This document shows positions 45,893-57,850 of a DNA stretch of 64,000 nucleotides, piece by piece. The position numbers and the translations under genes were made by a program. How positions within the stretch are numbered: position 1 is the stretch's first letter; every line of letters starts with the position of its first letter. Source of the DNA: Diphasiastrum complanatum (lineage: Eukaryota > Streptophyta > Lycopodiopsida > Lycopodiales > Lycopodiaceae); NCBI GenBank assembly GCA_029204225.1, contig CM055107.1:44460044-44524043 (forward strand). The letters run 5' to 3'. The notes beneath the pieces were generated by a model, which worked only from the letters and a program-made list of their open reading frames with translations, was not told the DNA's origin and made no database searches.

Positions 45893-46344
45893 AGTTCCAC
45901 CTTTGATAGCTCCACCTTTGCCAAGTTAACACTCTCCACTGCAATATTAGCATCAAGCTTAAACAATCTACCTTGCTTAAAGCCTTTGGCCATACATTCA
46001 TCATTTCTAAGGATGGAACAAACTCCATGCTTAAATTGTACATCTAGGCCATTATCCATTAACTGTCCAACACTAAGCAAATTCTTGGTTAACTTAGGAA
46101 CATAATGAACATTATCAAGATTCATCCTTTTGGATGATCCCACATACAAGAGAATTGTTCCTATTCCACTTATCTTACATTCTTGACTACTTGCAGTATA
46201 GATTGATCTATGTAAGTCATTGTAAGAAAGTAAGGTGGAGAATATGTCCTTTTGATATGTCATGTGGGAACTTTCCCCACTATCAATCCACCAAGAATCA
46301 TTGGTATTGCTCTTGGATGATGGTGGTTTGTTAGAAACCATCAA
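45646..46344 (-). pseudogene. Copia-G protease and gag-pre
   Basis: WWIDSGESSHMTYQKDIF (A to E after D-S-G), KISGIGTILLYVG, VPKLTKNLLSVGQLMDNGLD, WHKRLGHPNYKAMESMV. The frame shifts near 45790 before the integrase zinc cysteines. Confidence 0.9.
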
Positions 46345-47210
46345 GGATGACTCTTCATCCTCCTCCTCCTCCTGATGTGCAATGTTGCTTTGTTTGCTCT
46401 CTTGTGTCTTCTTCTTCTTGAGACAATCTGATGCAAAATGTCCTTTCTTTCCACAGAAAAAACATTTGTACTTGGACTTGTCTTTGATCTTGCCCTTTGA
46501 GCTTGAAACCTCATCCTCCTCCTTGGTCTCCTTGAAGTGCTTCTTCTTGCCATTGGTCTTCTTCTTGCTTTTGAATGAGAAATTAGCTTTCTCATCACCA
46601 TCCTACAGAGAAATAGCATTCATTCTTGCATTGGTATGCAACATCCTACACTCTTCAGCTACTAATACACTGTGTAGCTTTTCTATAGTAGGCAAAGTGT
46701 CTTGGATTAAAAGCTTTGGACCAAATTTGTAAAGCCACTCCCTAGACCATTGAGGACAATCTGAACAAGCTCACTATCTTGAATCTTCTCTCCAATGGAA
46801 GCTAACTCCCTATTGAGAGACTTGATTCTATGCACATAATCTTGTGCACTCTCATCACTCCTCTTCATGCTTTGTAGAATCTGATTCCTAAGCATGAGAA
46901 CCCTCGAAGTGTTACTAGACTCATAGATAGATTTTAAAGATTTCCAAGCCTCTTTAGCACTCTTACATGATGATACTTCCCTTAAAAGATCATTGCTTAC
47001 ATTCATCTTAATACAATGAAGTGCAAGCCTAGACCTCTTCTTGTATCTCACTAATTCTTGTGCACCTAGAGGTTCATCTTCATCATCTATTAGAAACTCA
47101 TAAAGATCCTGGAGCACCATTAGTGACTCCATCCTCACTTTCCAAATAGCATAATCGGTAGAATTTAACCTCTCACTAGCTTCTAGAAGGTAGGCTCCCA
47201 TTGATCTCAT
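46345..47210 (-). pseudogene. Copia-G gag
   Basis: ATG at 47210: MRSMGAYLLEASERLNSTDY, AIWKVRMESLMVLQD, ALHCIKMNVSNDLLREV, SAKEAWKSLKSIYESSNTSR, LRNQILQSMKRSDESAQDY, LVQIVLNGLGSGF. A frameshift near 46707, a stop near 46602, then a lysine-rich tail and zinc knuckle CFFCGKKGHFASDC. Best gag reference in the window for families A, B and J. Confidence 0.9.
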
Positions 47211-47827
47211 CTTACTAGCAAGATTCTACATACAAGATATAGATTTGTTTGGACCTGAAACTCACAAAGGTTTCTAACTTGCAGTGTTTCACTCAAATGT
47301 TGACTTCAAATCCAACAGATGGATTTGTAATCACAGTTCTATCACTCCCTCACAAGATGGAATGAAGATAAGATGAGATGAAAACTACACTCAAGCAAAT
47401 CTTGCCAATCTTGGCTATTCTTGGACAAAAAACTGACTCTAACTCTCTCATTCACTTTGATGTACTTTCAAGACCTGTTTCCACTTTAAGAAGGTCTGAA
47501 ATCAGCCTAGATTAATTAGTTTTCATGAAACAAATTCAAAACTAATCAATGGCAAGTGATCTTGGTAGCTTATCCTAGGATTTGCACCAAAAATTACATC
47601 AAACTGACACCAGATGAATTTTCTATGATCCAATGAATATGGGTTATTAAATGCTGGTTCAGAGATGCCCACACGTGTGAACAGTATGGATTTTGATTCT
47701 GAAAAAGTTTGGGATCAAATCCCCTCACCAAAACCTGGATACCAGCTCCCCTTCCAATACTAGCTTTTTGCACCAAAACTTGCTAAAACTGGATTAGATT
47801 CAGACACAGATCAATGGCCTTGTACTT
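47211..47827 (-). other. Copia-G leader
   Basis: Untranslated leader between primer site and gag; CACACGTGTG at 47670-47679. No coding support. Confidence 0.6.
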
Positions 47828-47840
47828 GGCTCTGATACCA
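47828..47840 (-). other. Copia-G primer binding site
   Basis: Minus strand TGGTATCAGAGCC, adjoining the LTR end TTTTCACA. Confidence 0.95.
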
Positions 47841-48480
47841 TGTGAAAAGTACAGTACTAAGGACCATAAATGGATCTTTGAATGATCCACAAGGTGATTG
47901 TATGCTTGTTAAACAACCTATCAGAAACTAGTCATCAGATTACAAGATCTAGTTTAGCAGCTTGATAGGAAACAAGTAGAGACAATCAAAGCATTGATCA
48001 AATAGTATAATCCAACTCCACACGTGTGGAAATAAGGCTGTAGTACGGCCTGTAGACAGTGTTTACAAAGTGCCAAAGCTGGTTTTCATTGGAAATCAAG
48101 AGTAATCACCATACAATGAGAGGAAACTCGAGTTTCTCCTTGAGGCTCCAAAAAGTTTCTATCTTCTCACTATGGAGAATGGGAATACATAGTAAAACAC
48201 ACTTTGCAAAGTTAGGTGAAAATCCAGCATGTAATAAGGAAGTAGACTCCACTTTCTTGCCCTAATGTGAAAACCCTAGCCTAGATCCAAGAGTCATGCT
48301 TGGTAGGTGCATGGTAGGTACAAATCTCATCATAAATCATGGTCTAGATCCTACAAAGTAGGAATCACTACCAAATAGACACAACCACTCCTCTTGACTC
48401 GTGGTAACCTACTTTAGGTGTGTATGTACAAGTGGCACTTTGGCCATTCAAGTAACCAACAAACAATATTGACAAAATAT
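47841..48480 (-). repeat. Copia-G 5' LTR, truncated
   Basis: Matches 42559-43195; CACACGTGTG at 48019-48028. Similarity stops at about 48480, so roughly the first 50 bases of the LTR (sense) are missing. Confidence 0.9.
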
Positions 48481-48839
48481 GCAAAGGTTTCGAATGCAAG
48501 AAAACTAGCGATGGCAGTAGTGAGCGTGTTGGATTGCAACAAGAGGAATAGCGTAACAATCGCGAAAGTAGTAGAGAAAGTGAGAATGAACAAAAAAGCA
48601 GAAGTGTTTGAAGTGTTTGGCATATTAATGATATGTCAACAGATTAGACCAGTATTTATTAAAAAGTGTCTTCCTAATATTGAAGGTACAGTCCTAAAAA
48701 ATAAAATCTAAAAGTATTAAGTGTAAATAACTTTGGTAAAATAAGTTGGCCGAATATCACGAAACCATATGTGTCGCAATTTTTGCTTACTAAAAATGGT
48801 ATGTATATAAACATAACAAATTCCACATTGGTGTCGCAA
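48481..48839. other. Flank between copia-G and copia-H
   Basis: A minus-strand frame at 48481-48620 encodes a hydrophobic stretch (FILTFSTTFAIVTLFLLLQ, TTAIASFLAFETFAYF) that could be one or two membrane helices, perhaps a host exon fragment; not assigned. Two copies of GTGTCGCAATTTTTG lie near 48771 and 48832. Confidence 0.3.
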
Positions 48840-49400
48840 TTTTTGTGTAGCACAATGGGAACAGCTTCCATAAGTGTATGATTCCTTCGTTCAGCTATTC
48901 CATTGTGCTGAGGTGTGTAAGATGCAATCTTCGTGTGCATAATACCTCGATCAATATAGTAAGCTTTGAATTCGTTAAAAAATGTACTCACCTCCACAAT
49001 CTGTACGAATTCGCTTCAACTTATTGTCTGTCTGCTTCTCAGCCCAATTCGTATACTCAACGAATTTCTCAAAAGCTTCAGATTTGGTACGAATAAAGTA
49101 TACCACAACAAGCTTGTTGAAGTCATCAATAAACGTAATGAAGTACTTTGCATCACCCAACAACAATACTCTGAATGGTCCACAAATATCTGAATGCACA
49201 GTTTCAATTACCTTAGTTGCTTTATAAACATCCTTACTGAAAGGTGTTTTAGTCATCTTGTCTTTAAGACATGATTTGTAGGTAGTTCGAATATCTCTAC
49301 TTTTGATTTTGACTCCTTGAATTGTCTGACTTTTGTTGGCTTGGTACAAGGCTTCCATGTTCATGTGACATAGCCTCCTGTGCCACAATATATTTGTTGA
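48840..49400 (-). pseudogene. Copia-H gag-pre and integrase core
   Basis: WHRRLCHMNMEALYQ, CLKDKMTKTPFSK, VHSDICGPF, ITFIDDFNKLVVVYFIRTKSEAF, RTDCGGEYIF with the second aspartate, then TPQHNGIAERRNHTLMEA carrying the catalytic glutamate, in a shifted frame from 48997. Breaks off at the inferred inversion point. Confidence 0.85.
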
Positions 49401-49810
49401 TTCCTCAGTTTGACTGTTCGATTCTAGTTCGAATGTTCAGTGATATAAATTTTCTTCTCAATTGTCTTTAGCAACCAGGTTATCAGAATCTTCCTCAAAT
49501 AGTTTACAAGAGTTCTTCGTGAAGGTTATTGACATGCCTGTATCGACTATCTTAGCAATGGATAGAAGATCTTTATCAAGAGTAGGGACATAGAGAACTT
49601 CCTCTAGTTTCTTTTCTCCCTGATTCGTGTCCAACCATAATACACCAGTTCCATCAACCACATGTTTAGAATCGTCTCCAAATATAATGAATCTCGAATA
49701 ATTCATCTTTTTGTACTCAGACAAAATTTGTTTCGAGAAAACAAAATGTGAAGTGGCTCTCAAATCAAGTAGTACTTCTCGAATTGAATTAGATGAACAT
49801 CATAGATCAG
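49401..49810 (-). pseudogene. Copia-H protease region
   Basis: LLDLRATSHFVFSKQILSEY (DSGATSHF replaced by DLRATSHF, so the D-S-G triad is lost), VDGTGVLWLDTNQGEKK, EVLYVPTLDKDLLSIAKIVD, GMSITFTKNSCKLF. Confidence 0.8.
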
Positions 49811-49899
49811 CACTAACATAGGCTGCTGAGTTCCTTGTTGCTCTGTCTTCTATTGCTCTGGAGCATTCTGCTTTGTCTTCGACATAGTTTGAATCTAAA

Positions 49900-50775
49900 G
49901 GTTCGTTTCGATTCTATTTTTTTTTGTTTATGGGATTCTGATAACAGTTATGATAATGAATGCATTCAATCTTTGGATTTAGCCAACACTTTTCTTTTGT
50001 GTGACCTAATCTTCTACATCTATTGCAGATCTTTTTATCACCAGAATTCTTCTGTTGTTTTCCAAATTGTTGTTCATTAGTCTTAGACTCATTCTTCTTA
50101 GAATGACTCCCTCTTAAACTTAGACTTCTTAGAAGATTTATTCTTCTGAATAAATAGAGCATTTTCTGAATCACCATTGTTGTCATAACGTTCACGAGCT
50201 TCTATTTCCTCCTTAACTCCGTCTATTTCCTTTTGAAGTGTCATTGTCGCATCTTTCGCCAATAAGATTCTTGTTGTGTGGAATGACCTGGATAGGGCTC
50301 GAAGAAAATAATCAAGTTGTTTTTTCTTAGAAATTGTATTTTCTGCACTAGAATTCTGCAAGGAAATAAACATATCTTTAATCTTTTGCACGAATGTATT
50401 CAGGTCTTTGCCATCCCACTATAGATAAGTTAATTGGTCTTCCAAGAACATGATCTGATTACGAGATCGAGTCTCATTCTTGGTTTGCAATTCTTCCCAT
50501 AAATCCTTTGTGTTTGAAATTGATGTAAGATCTTGCATTATATTGTCATGCACTAAGACGCAATAATTGCTATAGCTTTGTCATTTTTTTAAACTCCATT
50601 CTTGATGTTCTTTGCCAAGAGTAGCTTCTGGTTTCTCCTCAATTGGTTCTACCCATTGCCATAGACCTTTGCCCTTCAACAAGAGTAAAGTCTTTAATTT
50701 CCAAATCAAGTAGTTTGAACCTTCTGGGTCCAAGATTGTAGTGATCTTAGCTTGAATATGGATGATCGACGACAT
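49900..50775 (-). pseudogene. Copia-H gag
   Basis: ATG at 50775: MSSIIHIQAKITTILDPEGS, NYLIWKLKTLLLLKGKGLWQ. A broken middle follows, then FLRALSRSFHTTRILLAKDA and IEARERYDNNGDSENALFIQ, and a zinc knuckle CNRCRRLGHTKEKCW. At least three frame breaks. The GLWQWVE pattern is typical of the Tnt1-type copia gag. Confidence 0.8.
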
Positions 50776-50890
50776 CTTTTAATTCTGAATAACCTCCAAA
50801 CGGCGGTTTACTGATGGATGTATGAAGAAAACTGAGAGGGATGCAAAGATACCATTATATCAACTTTAATTCCGTATTTTCTGATATCAT

Positions 50891-51521
50891 TGTAGGAAAA
50901 ATAGCGATTATTCTTCCACAGAGAACATGATACAAGTTTGAATAAATCAAATCAATATCAGTGTCTTCAATCGAAATTGTATCAGATCTATGTACTAATA
51001 GAACAATATTAGTTCTGATTGAATATGCAGGCAAAAATTATATGTGGAAGTAAGAGACAATTTAGACAATAAGAAACTATTGATCAAAAATGAATTTTTA
51101 TAACTCTGAATCTGATTCATCAATATACATCTCTTGTTGTCTTATCTCGTTGTTATATCTCTGATTGAGTGAGTGTGTTACAACGAGTAGTGCACATGTA
51201 TTTATATTGCTACAAGACTTTTGGCCTTTTATTTACAAGTCTTTTGGCCTTCTAATGCTGTAACAATAGATATCTAACCATTTACGATGATTGATATTCA
51301 AACAGACGCTCTATTTCTAGGGTCGAATAAATTTAGTTTGCGGATATTTTGCGACAATCTGTGTCTTCATCTTAGCTTCGTGTTTTGCGAAGTGTTCGCG
51401 ACACTTGTCTCTTTGCAACATTTTTGTCTTTCGCGAATTGTTCGCGACGTATGACAGTTCTTGAGCTTGAAAAAAAAATCTAGAATATTTCGCGAGCAGT
51501 TCGAGATAGTTTTGCGATAGG
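50891..51521 (-). repeat. Copia-H 5' LTR, truncated
   Basis: Sense end TTCCTACA next to the primer site. Positions 51170-51521 match about 54015-54374 in the opposite orientation. The sense start is missing at the inversion point near 51521. Contains TCGCGA palindromes. Confidence 0.85.
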
Positions 51522-53667
51522 TGGCTATATCAAATTATCTTCAGAATCGTATTCTGAAATCTCAAATACCAGATAAAATCCCTCATGTGAGAGAGCTGGA
51601 AGTCAAAGCCAAATCTTGTACATGTTCGGACATTTGGATGCGTAGTGTATATGCACATACTAGATAAGTTGAGAAAGAAACTCGATGAAAAGACAAAACA
51701 AGGTTTTCTGGTAGGATTCGAGTTACATTCGTCATATTATCGTGTTTATGTAGCTGAAACTGGCAAGATAAAAGTTGTTCGAGATGTTAAATTTGATGAG
51801 ACGAAATATATAACAGACAGTGATCTAGTCGGCTATGAAATTCTCAAAAATTATTATGAGCTACCGACGACAACAGAAAAAAAAAACAAGCAAAAGATGA
51901 AAGAGAGCTACTAGATTCAGAGGGAGGTCAAGATCGAGTGTCTGACATACTCGAATCACCAACTCGAATTCCAGCAAAAAAGTTCGAATTAGAATCGAAC
52001 TCGAAACCTGCAAAATTGAACTCGAAACCACTTGTGAGAAGATCAGACAGACAACAAAAACCACCAAAAAGGTATGGTCAAGATGTTTTTAATACAGCCA
52101 TCGAATTTTGTGGATTCTCTGACGAACCTCAAACATTCGAGGAAGCTGTAGCTGGACCAGATAAAGATCGCTGGATTCAGACAATGGAGGACGAAATGTC
52201 ATCCATGTATAAGAATAATGTATGGACACTTGCACCTATACCTGATGGCAGAAAACCAGTCAAGTGCAAGTGGATCTACAAGATCAAAACAGGTCTTGAT
52301 GGAGAAAACATCAGATACAAGGCACAACTAGTTGCTAAAGGATTTTTACAGAAGTATGGGATTGACTACACTGATATTTTTTTACCGGTAGCCAAACATA
52401 CATCAATTCGCTTGTTGTTTTTCTTATGCAATGGCTCATGATCTAAAAATCCATATTGTGGATGAAAAAACTGCTTCCTGCACATAGAATTGGAAGAAGA
52501 CTTATTCATGGACCAACCACTTGGTTTTCTAAACCAAGGTATGGATGTCACATGAATAAAAGCATTTATGGTCTGAAACAAGCAACCAGACAATGGTATA
52601 AAAAGAAGGACGAAGCACTACGTTCCATAGGCTTCAAATCTCTATTTGCTTAATCAAATGTCTATATCAAACATGTCCAAAATGAAATAATCATTTTAGT
52701 TGTTTATGTTGATGACACGCTTATCTTCTCAAGAAGAGATAAGTTGATTTTAGATGTCAAAAGAGACATTTCTGAAATATTTGAGATCACTGACCTAGGA
52801 GAAGCTAAAATCTATCTAGACTTGCAAATCGTGAGAGACTTTGAAGGTGGTAAGTTGTATCTTCACAAACAAAAGTACACTCAAAAGATCATTGAAGACT
52901 TCAACATACTCGAATGCAAAAGTGTGCATACTCCCATGATACTTGGAACAATATTGAGCAAGGCAAATTGTCTGTAGACTCTCGAGGAAGAGGAACAAAT
53001 GGCCAAAACACCCTATCATTTGTTATATCTAGCAAACAACACCAGACCTGATATAGCATTTGCTATATACAGGCTGAGCCAATATAATCAGAACCCAGGA
53101 TCATTGCTTTGGAAGTTGGCAAAGAGAGTACTACAATATCTCCAGAAAACGAAAGGCTATGGACTGTGTTATTTGAAGGAAGCTAGATTTCACATCGAAT
53201 CTTATAGTGACGCAAGCTGGGCATCCATGAAGGATGATAGCAAAAGTATTTCAAGAGGTTGTACTCTAGCATCTGGCGCAGCCATACTCTAGATAAGCAA
53301 GAAGCAAACAGCAATAGCTCAATCTTCTTGTGAAGCAGAATATGTAGCAGCAGCCAAAATGGCAAATGAACTGATCTAGATTAAACAAATATTGGAAGGA
53401 TTTGATGAATGTAGTTCTGAACCTTACGTCTTGTTAATGGATAATAGTTCAGCAATCTATCTAATGAAAGATCCTATATTTTACTCGAAAACGAAGCAGA
53501 TAGCTATCAACTATCATGTGGTTCGGGACTTAGTCGAGAAGAAGATACTAAAGATAGTCTTCATACCCATAGAGAAAATGACAGCTAATATCTTTACGAA
53601 GCCACTTAGTAAGGCTTTGTTCGAGAAGCAACGAAGAAGATTGGGGTTAATCCAACTGCCACTTTGA
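51522..53667 (+). pseudogene. Copia-H, 3' half: integrase tail, reverse transcriptase, RNase H
   Basis: Starts in the integrase tail (N-Y-L-Q-N-R near 51540; KKLDEKTKQGFLVGFELHSS; VVRDVKFDETKY), then RT: SKPLVRRSDRQQKPPKRYG, FEEAVAGPDKDRWIQTM, CKWIYKIKTGLDGENIRYKA, LVAKGFLQKYGIDYTDIFLP. The F-Q-x-D region is lost near 52440. IYGLKQATRQWYKKKDEALR, intact VVYVDDTLIFSRRDK (near 52700), YLDLQIVRDFEGGK. RNase H: YSDASWASMKDDSKSISRG, TAIAQSSCEAEYVAAA, DNSSAIYLMKDPIFYSKTKQ. Stops at 52651, 52977, 53290 and 53379. Confidence 0.9.
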
Positions 53668-53675
53668 GAGAGAGC

Positions 53676-54374
53676 TGTAGAACGATTGATCAGACAGATC
53701 TTGATTCTACTAACAAAGCACGCAGTTTACTTGACAAAGGATAAGAAACGAACGAGAACTCAAAACATTTTTATTCGTGGTCAACCTTGAAGGATTCGTG
53801 AAAGTTGTCTTGTAGTCAACTCGAAAGATTCGCGAAACAGTTTCTTGTAGAAACTCGTTGTTTTCTTGTAGAAACTCATTGCTTTCTTGTTGAAGCTTGA
53901 AAGATTTGCAAACAGAATCTTGTCACAAAATATTATGTTTCTTGTTCAAGCCTCAGATGTCACAAAATTGTCGCGAACAATTCGCAAAATCTTCTGGACT
54001 GTTCTTCAAGCTCACCTATCACGAAACTATCTCGAACAGTTCGCGAAATATTTTAGATTTCTTCGTCAAGCTCAAGAATTATCATCTGTCGTGAACAATT
54101 CGCGAAAGACGAAAATGTCGCAAAGAGACAAGTGTCGCGAACAATTTGCAAAACACGAAGCTGAGACAAAGAAACATACTGTCGCAAAATACAGTGCGAA
54201 CAGATTTTATTTGATCCTGAAAAAAGAGCGTCTATTTGAATATCAACCATCGTAAATGGTTATATATCTATTGTTACAGCATTGAAAGACTAAAAGGCTT
54301 GTAAATAAAAGGCCAAAAGACTTGTCCTGTAGCAATATAAATACATGTACACTACTCGTTGTAACACACTCAAA
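53676..54374 (+). repeat. Copia-H 3' LTR, truncated
   Basis: Starts TGTAGAACG after the polypurine stretch TTTGAGAGAGAGC. Matches the inverted 5' LTR from about 54015 on; ends abruptly after GTAACACACTCAA. Holds TTCnnGAA sites at 53795, 53829, 54040 and 54099. Confidence 0.85.
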
Positions 54375-55059
54375 CACTTGCCATGTCACCCTACTATATG
54401 GGCTTCACACATGCGAGCTGTAAATGATCGAAATTCCAGTAGGAGGGCACGTTTTTTCAATGGTGGTTTCTCAAAAATCCATATTCAGCCAATAAGCATC
54501 CAATCAGAGGTTACAAGCACTCTTCTAAGGTTCATTAGAGAGGCATAGAAGCTTCTATCATGTCTAGCAAGCAATCATAAGCTCAAATCATGCAAAAATT
54601 GCATTTATGGACTCCTTCAATATGCAAAACTTCAAGATAATGGTGCCTAATCCTCCCAACACCAAATTGGGTGCATGATGGCTCAAATCAGAGGCAATCC
54701 ATCATATCTTTCAGCTTGCAAATAGATCCAACAGGTTCAAACCACCATCGAAGAGTTATTCAAGCTCAAAAATCCTCAAAAAATACACTATTTTTGACCT
54801 TTTGAGACTCTTAATGGTGTCCAATCCTAACCAACTTCATGACATTGTTGACAATTGGCAAACCATTCATAATAAATGTCTTTCTTCAAAAGACAAATCC
54901 AATCAAAAGTTGTTCATGGCCGAATCGAACAATCGTGCAGATTCTAGCTACTTGTATCTCAACTTAGGTTGAAGACAATCAAGAAGTGATGGAGTCGAGG
55001 TTTGAGGAGGAGCCTCCTCATGTATTCTTGATCAAGGCAAGCAAGTGCACCTTGATTCC
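54375..55059. other. Unassigned, no gene seen
   Basis: No coding or repeat match recognised; may be the integrase-RT linker or non-coding part of copia-I in decayed form. Confidence 0.3.
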
Positions 55060-56100
55060 ACCAATTATGCTTTTTTTACATCACATGAAGAGCCAAGGTA
55101 TGTCTAAGATGCACTCCATTCAAAGGAGTGGTATGAGGCTATGAAGCAAGAATATGATGCATTGATCACCAACAATACATAAGAGCTTGTGGATCCATCC
55201 ATCCAACAAGCATATTATCGGTTGCAAGTGAGTGTTTTGAGTCAAGTACAATCATGATGACACCATCAACAAGTACAAAGCAAGGCTATGTGCAAAAGGA
55301 TTTGCTCAAATCCAAGGCCTTGATTATAAATAAAAACTTTTGCACTTGTTGCAAAGATGGTGACAATAAGGATCATCATATCTATTGCTTGCTAATCTAA
55401 ATGGAAGGTGTTCCAATTGGATATCCCCAATGCTTTTCTCAATGGATATCTTGAGGAGGAGATTTATATGGAGCAACCTCAAGGATTCGTCAAGGATAAA
55501 TCCAAAGTTTGCTTGCTATTCAAAAGTTTATATGGACTCAAGCAAGCATCAAAATCATGGTATGTAGCAAGACTCAATTCCTTTCTCATCTCACTAGAAT
55601 GTATCCGAAGTGATTATGACTTCCATGTACTTAAAGTTTGTTTCTAGTGATCTTGTCATTCTTCTCATTTATGTAGATGACATTATCCTTTGTGGAAGTT
55701 GCATCAAATTAGTAGAAGAGACTAAAAGTGCACTTGTAGGAGAGTTTAAAATGCAAGATCTAGGTGAGATCCACTATATATTAGGCCTAGAAATATACTT
55801 TCATCAAAATTTTGCTTTTATATGTCAATCTAGATATGCTCTATCAATGTTGAAAAATTTTCAGATGGAGAATTGTAAGAGCATAGATACACCTATGGAG
55901 CATGTTATAAAAGATCCTAATAAAAAAATGAAAGATCCTTCGAGGACATCACCCTTTTTAGGAGTCTTATTGGCTCCTTGATTTGGTTGACTATCACTAG
56001 GCCCGACTTGAGCTATTGTGTGCACAATCTATGCAAGATCCCAAGATCTACCATTGGAAATCGGCCAAGAGAGTCCTAAGGTATATATCTTCAACTCATG
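55060..56100 (+). pseudogene. Copia-I reverse transcriptase relic
   Basis: Linker and RT N-terminus with stops (SKEWYEAMKQEYDALITNN near 55115), then FQLDIPNAFLNGYLEEEIYM, QGFVKDKSKVCLLFKSLYGL, intact LVILLIYVDDIILCGS near 55655, FKMQDLGEIHYILGLEI, FICQSRYALSMLKNFQMENC. RNase H start is badly broken (SYCVHNL-type near 56010). No LTR on either side. Overlapped downstream by the copia-K primer site on the other strand. Confidence 0.85.
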
Positions 56101-56156
56101 ATTTTGGTTTGCTCTAAAAAAGTGAAGAGATTAGAATTTACCATTTACACCTTGGA

Positions 56157-57030
56157 AGAGGCTCTGATACCACTTTTGCAACCAAGAAGAGCAACCCACC
56201 AAGCCTTTGAGTTGATGTCCACCAATGCCTCCAAAAGGCCTCCAATGTGCCTCTCCTCCACTACTCCTAAGATTCTTCCAAAAGTACACAAACAAGATGG
56301 CCTCAAGAATCTACCACCCAACATAGCTAGATTAGGCATTAGCAAGCTCTACCCCCTTGCTAAACCACAATCCCTAACATCATATTCACAAGCATGCTCA
56401 AGATCCTACTCCCATCTAAGTCCCATACTAGAGATGGAGATCCTCTCAAGAGCAAACAAGCCAATTCTATACACTCTACTCACTAGCAATCTACTAGAGA
56501 ATAGAAACTAGCAACAACACAAGAAATCCCCCCTCCTTTGGGCGCCCTACCCCACTCTTATAGATGGCCTATGACTCACTCCAAAGCACTATGGAATGTC
56601 CACACAAGCCAATGAGAAAAGGGGAGGCAAAGGAAGAACCAAGAGCCTCCCAAGTTAGTGGAACATAAAAAGACACCTTCCATAACCCATGGTTCTTGGT
56701 TATAATTTCTTGGGTTCTTAAGGGGCATTAAGAGGCCCTTGTAGGTGTGGCCTCTTACTAGGTCCCCCCATGACCCTCAAGTGATGGCAAAATTTGCCCC
56801 AAGGCCAATTATGTGATTATGGCTCAAGGTTGAGGCCCAAGGTTTAAGAAAATGACCAATATCCAAGGTAAGGTCCTCCTAACACCTCATTAGGTTCCAT
56901 ACCTCCGACCAAGGCATAGACACCTACCTACCCTTATCCAAGGACACAAGTACCTTAATCTAAAGAAACCTATCCTTAATCCTAAGGGCACCCCTTATCC
57001 AAGGGTGACTAGGTTCCATACCTCCGACCA
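56157..57030 (-). repeat. Copia-K 5' LTR and primer site, fragment
   Basis: Minus strand TGGTATCAGAGCC (about 56160-56172) follows an LTR-like end CTTGGTTGCA. No gag follows; copia-I lies on the other strand. The far LTR boundary is uncertain. A direct repeat of about 35 bp (TAGGTTCCATACCTCCGACC core) lies at 56891 and 57011. Confidence 0.5.
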
Positions 57031-57850
57031 AGGCATAAACACTTACCATCCTCACTTTCCAAATAGAATAACCTCTCTCCTTGCTCCAAGAGGAAAGACA
57101 CCATGGATGCCATAATCACTTGTGAAGGGTTAAAAAAGACAAGTACAGGTATTGCTTTTCTCTCAAAATATGTTCTCACAATTGTGTCCTACCAAAATCA
57201 ATTGAGATCTAGCAACCAATATGAGACTACAATTTCAATAGCTTTGACAATCTCACTCAAACTAGATCTATCTTCTTTTCAAAAAAGAGACACAACAAGA
57301 TTTTGATCCACGTTCTAAGCACAAATAGAGCACTCAAAAATGTCTCAAAAGACACAAATCCACTTAATTTGTAAGAAACTATGAGGCCTTGGACTCAAAA
57401 TCTCACCTAGACCTCACTCAGTCAAGATTGGCAAGCTAGAACATGAATTTTTTGATCAAAATAGCTACATGTGAGTCGAACTTGATGTGTCCAACCAGGC
57501 TAGGTGCACTACCTACCTTGATTCAAATGGCTATAACTTCCACTAGACACATCAAATTGAGTTGAAACAAGTTGCAACACAAATTATACTTCACTAGCTT
57601 TCTAGCAAGCTATCATACTCCAAATTTGGATCAACCTTGGAGAAGCATCACAAACTCAAAGTGGACTAATCTCATGTGTCTGAGCACTGATTTCCGTACA
57701 GTACCAATATGGATCCAATCTATGTGATTTAGATCCATCTTGATCCAAAAATCACTATGATAAAAATCAAGAACCTCCAAAACTAGATTTCAAGCCAAAA
57801 ACACTACTCTTGATAGATGCAAATCAATCTTAGATAGGCTCTGATACCAT
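57031..57850 (-). pseudogene. Copia-J gag start, leader and primer site
   Basis: Primer site 57837-57849 (TGGTATCAGAGCC on minus), leader related to that of copia-A (CCGTACAGTACCA block), then gag ATG at 57113 (MASMVSFLLEQGER) with a frameshift into YSIWKVRM, ending at about 57040 in the direct repeat shared with 56891. Confidence 0.75.

Larger units (their letters stand above)
42559..48480 (-). mobile_element. Copia-G: nearly complete Ty1/copia element
   Basis: Sense order: truncated 5' LTR (48480-47841), initiator-Met primer site, leader, gag, protease, integrase, reverse transcriptase, RNase H, polypurine tract, 3' LTR (43247-42559). The best preserved polyprotein in the window. Inserted in gypsy-2. 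The 5' LTR start is lost, so no target-site duplication can be read. A solo LTR of the family lies at 24542-25211. Confidence 0.95.
48840..50890 (-). mobile_element. Copia-H, 5' half (minus strand)
   Basis: Sense order from 50890: primer site variant (TGATATCAGA, 50880-50889), gag, zinc knuckle, protease, gag-pre and integrase core ending after E-R-R-N-H-T-L-M-E-A at about 48850. The other half (integrase tail, RT, RNase H) is on the plus strand from 51525. Inverting 48840-51521 would join the two halves. Confidence 0.85.

Noticed and set aside
53887-54255. Plus-strand 122-codon frame in copia-H LTR
   Set aside because: Lies inside an LTR whose inverted copy does not keep the frame; produced by repeated TCGCGAA motifs.
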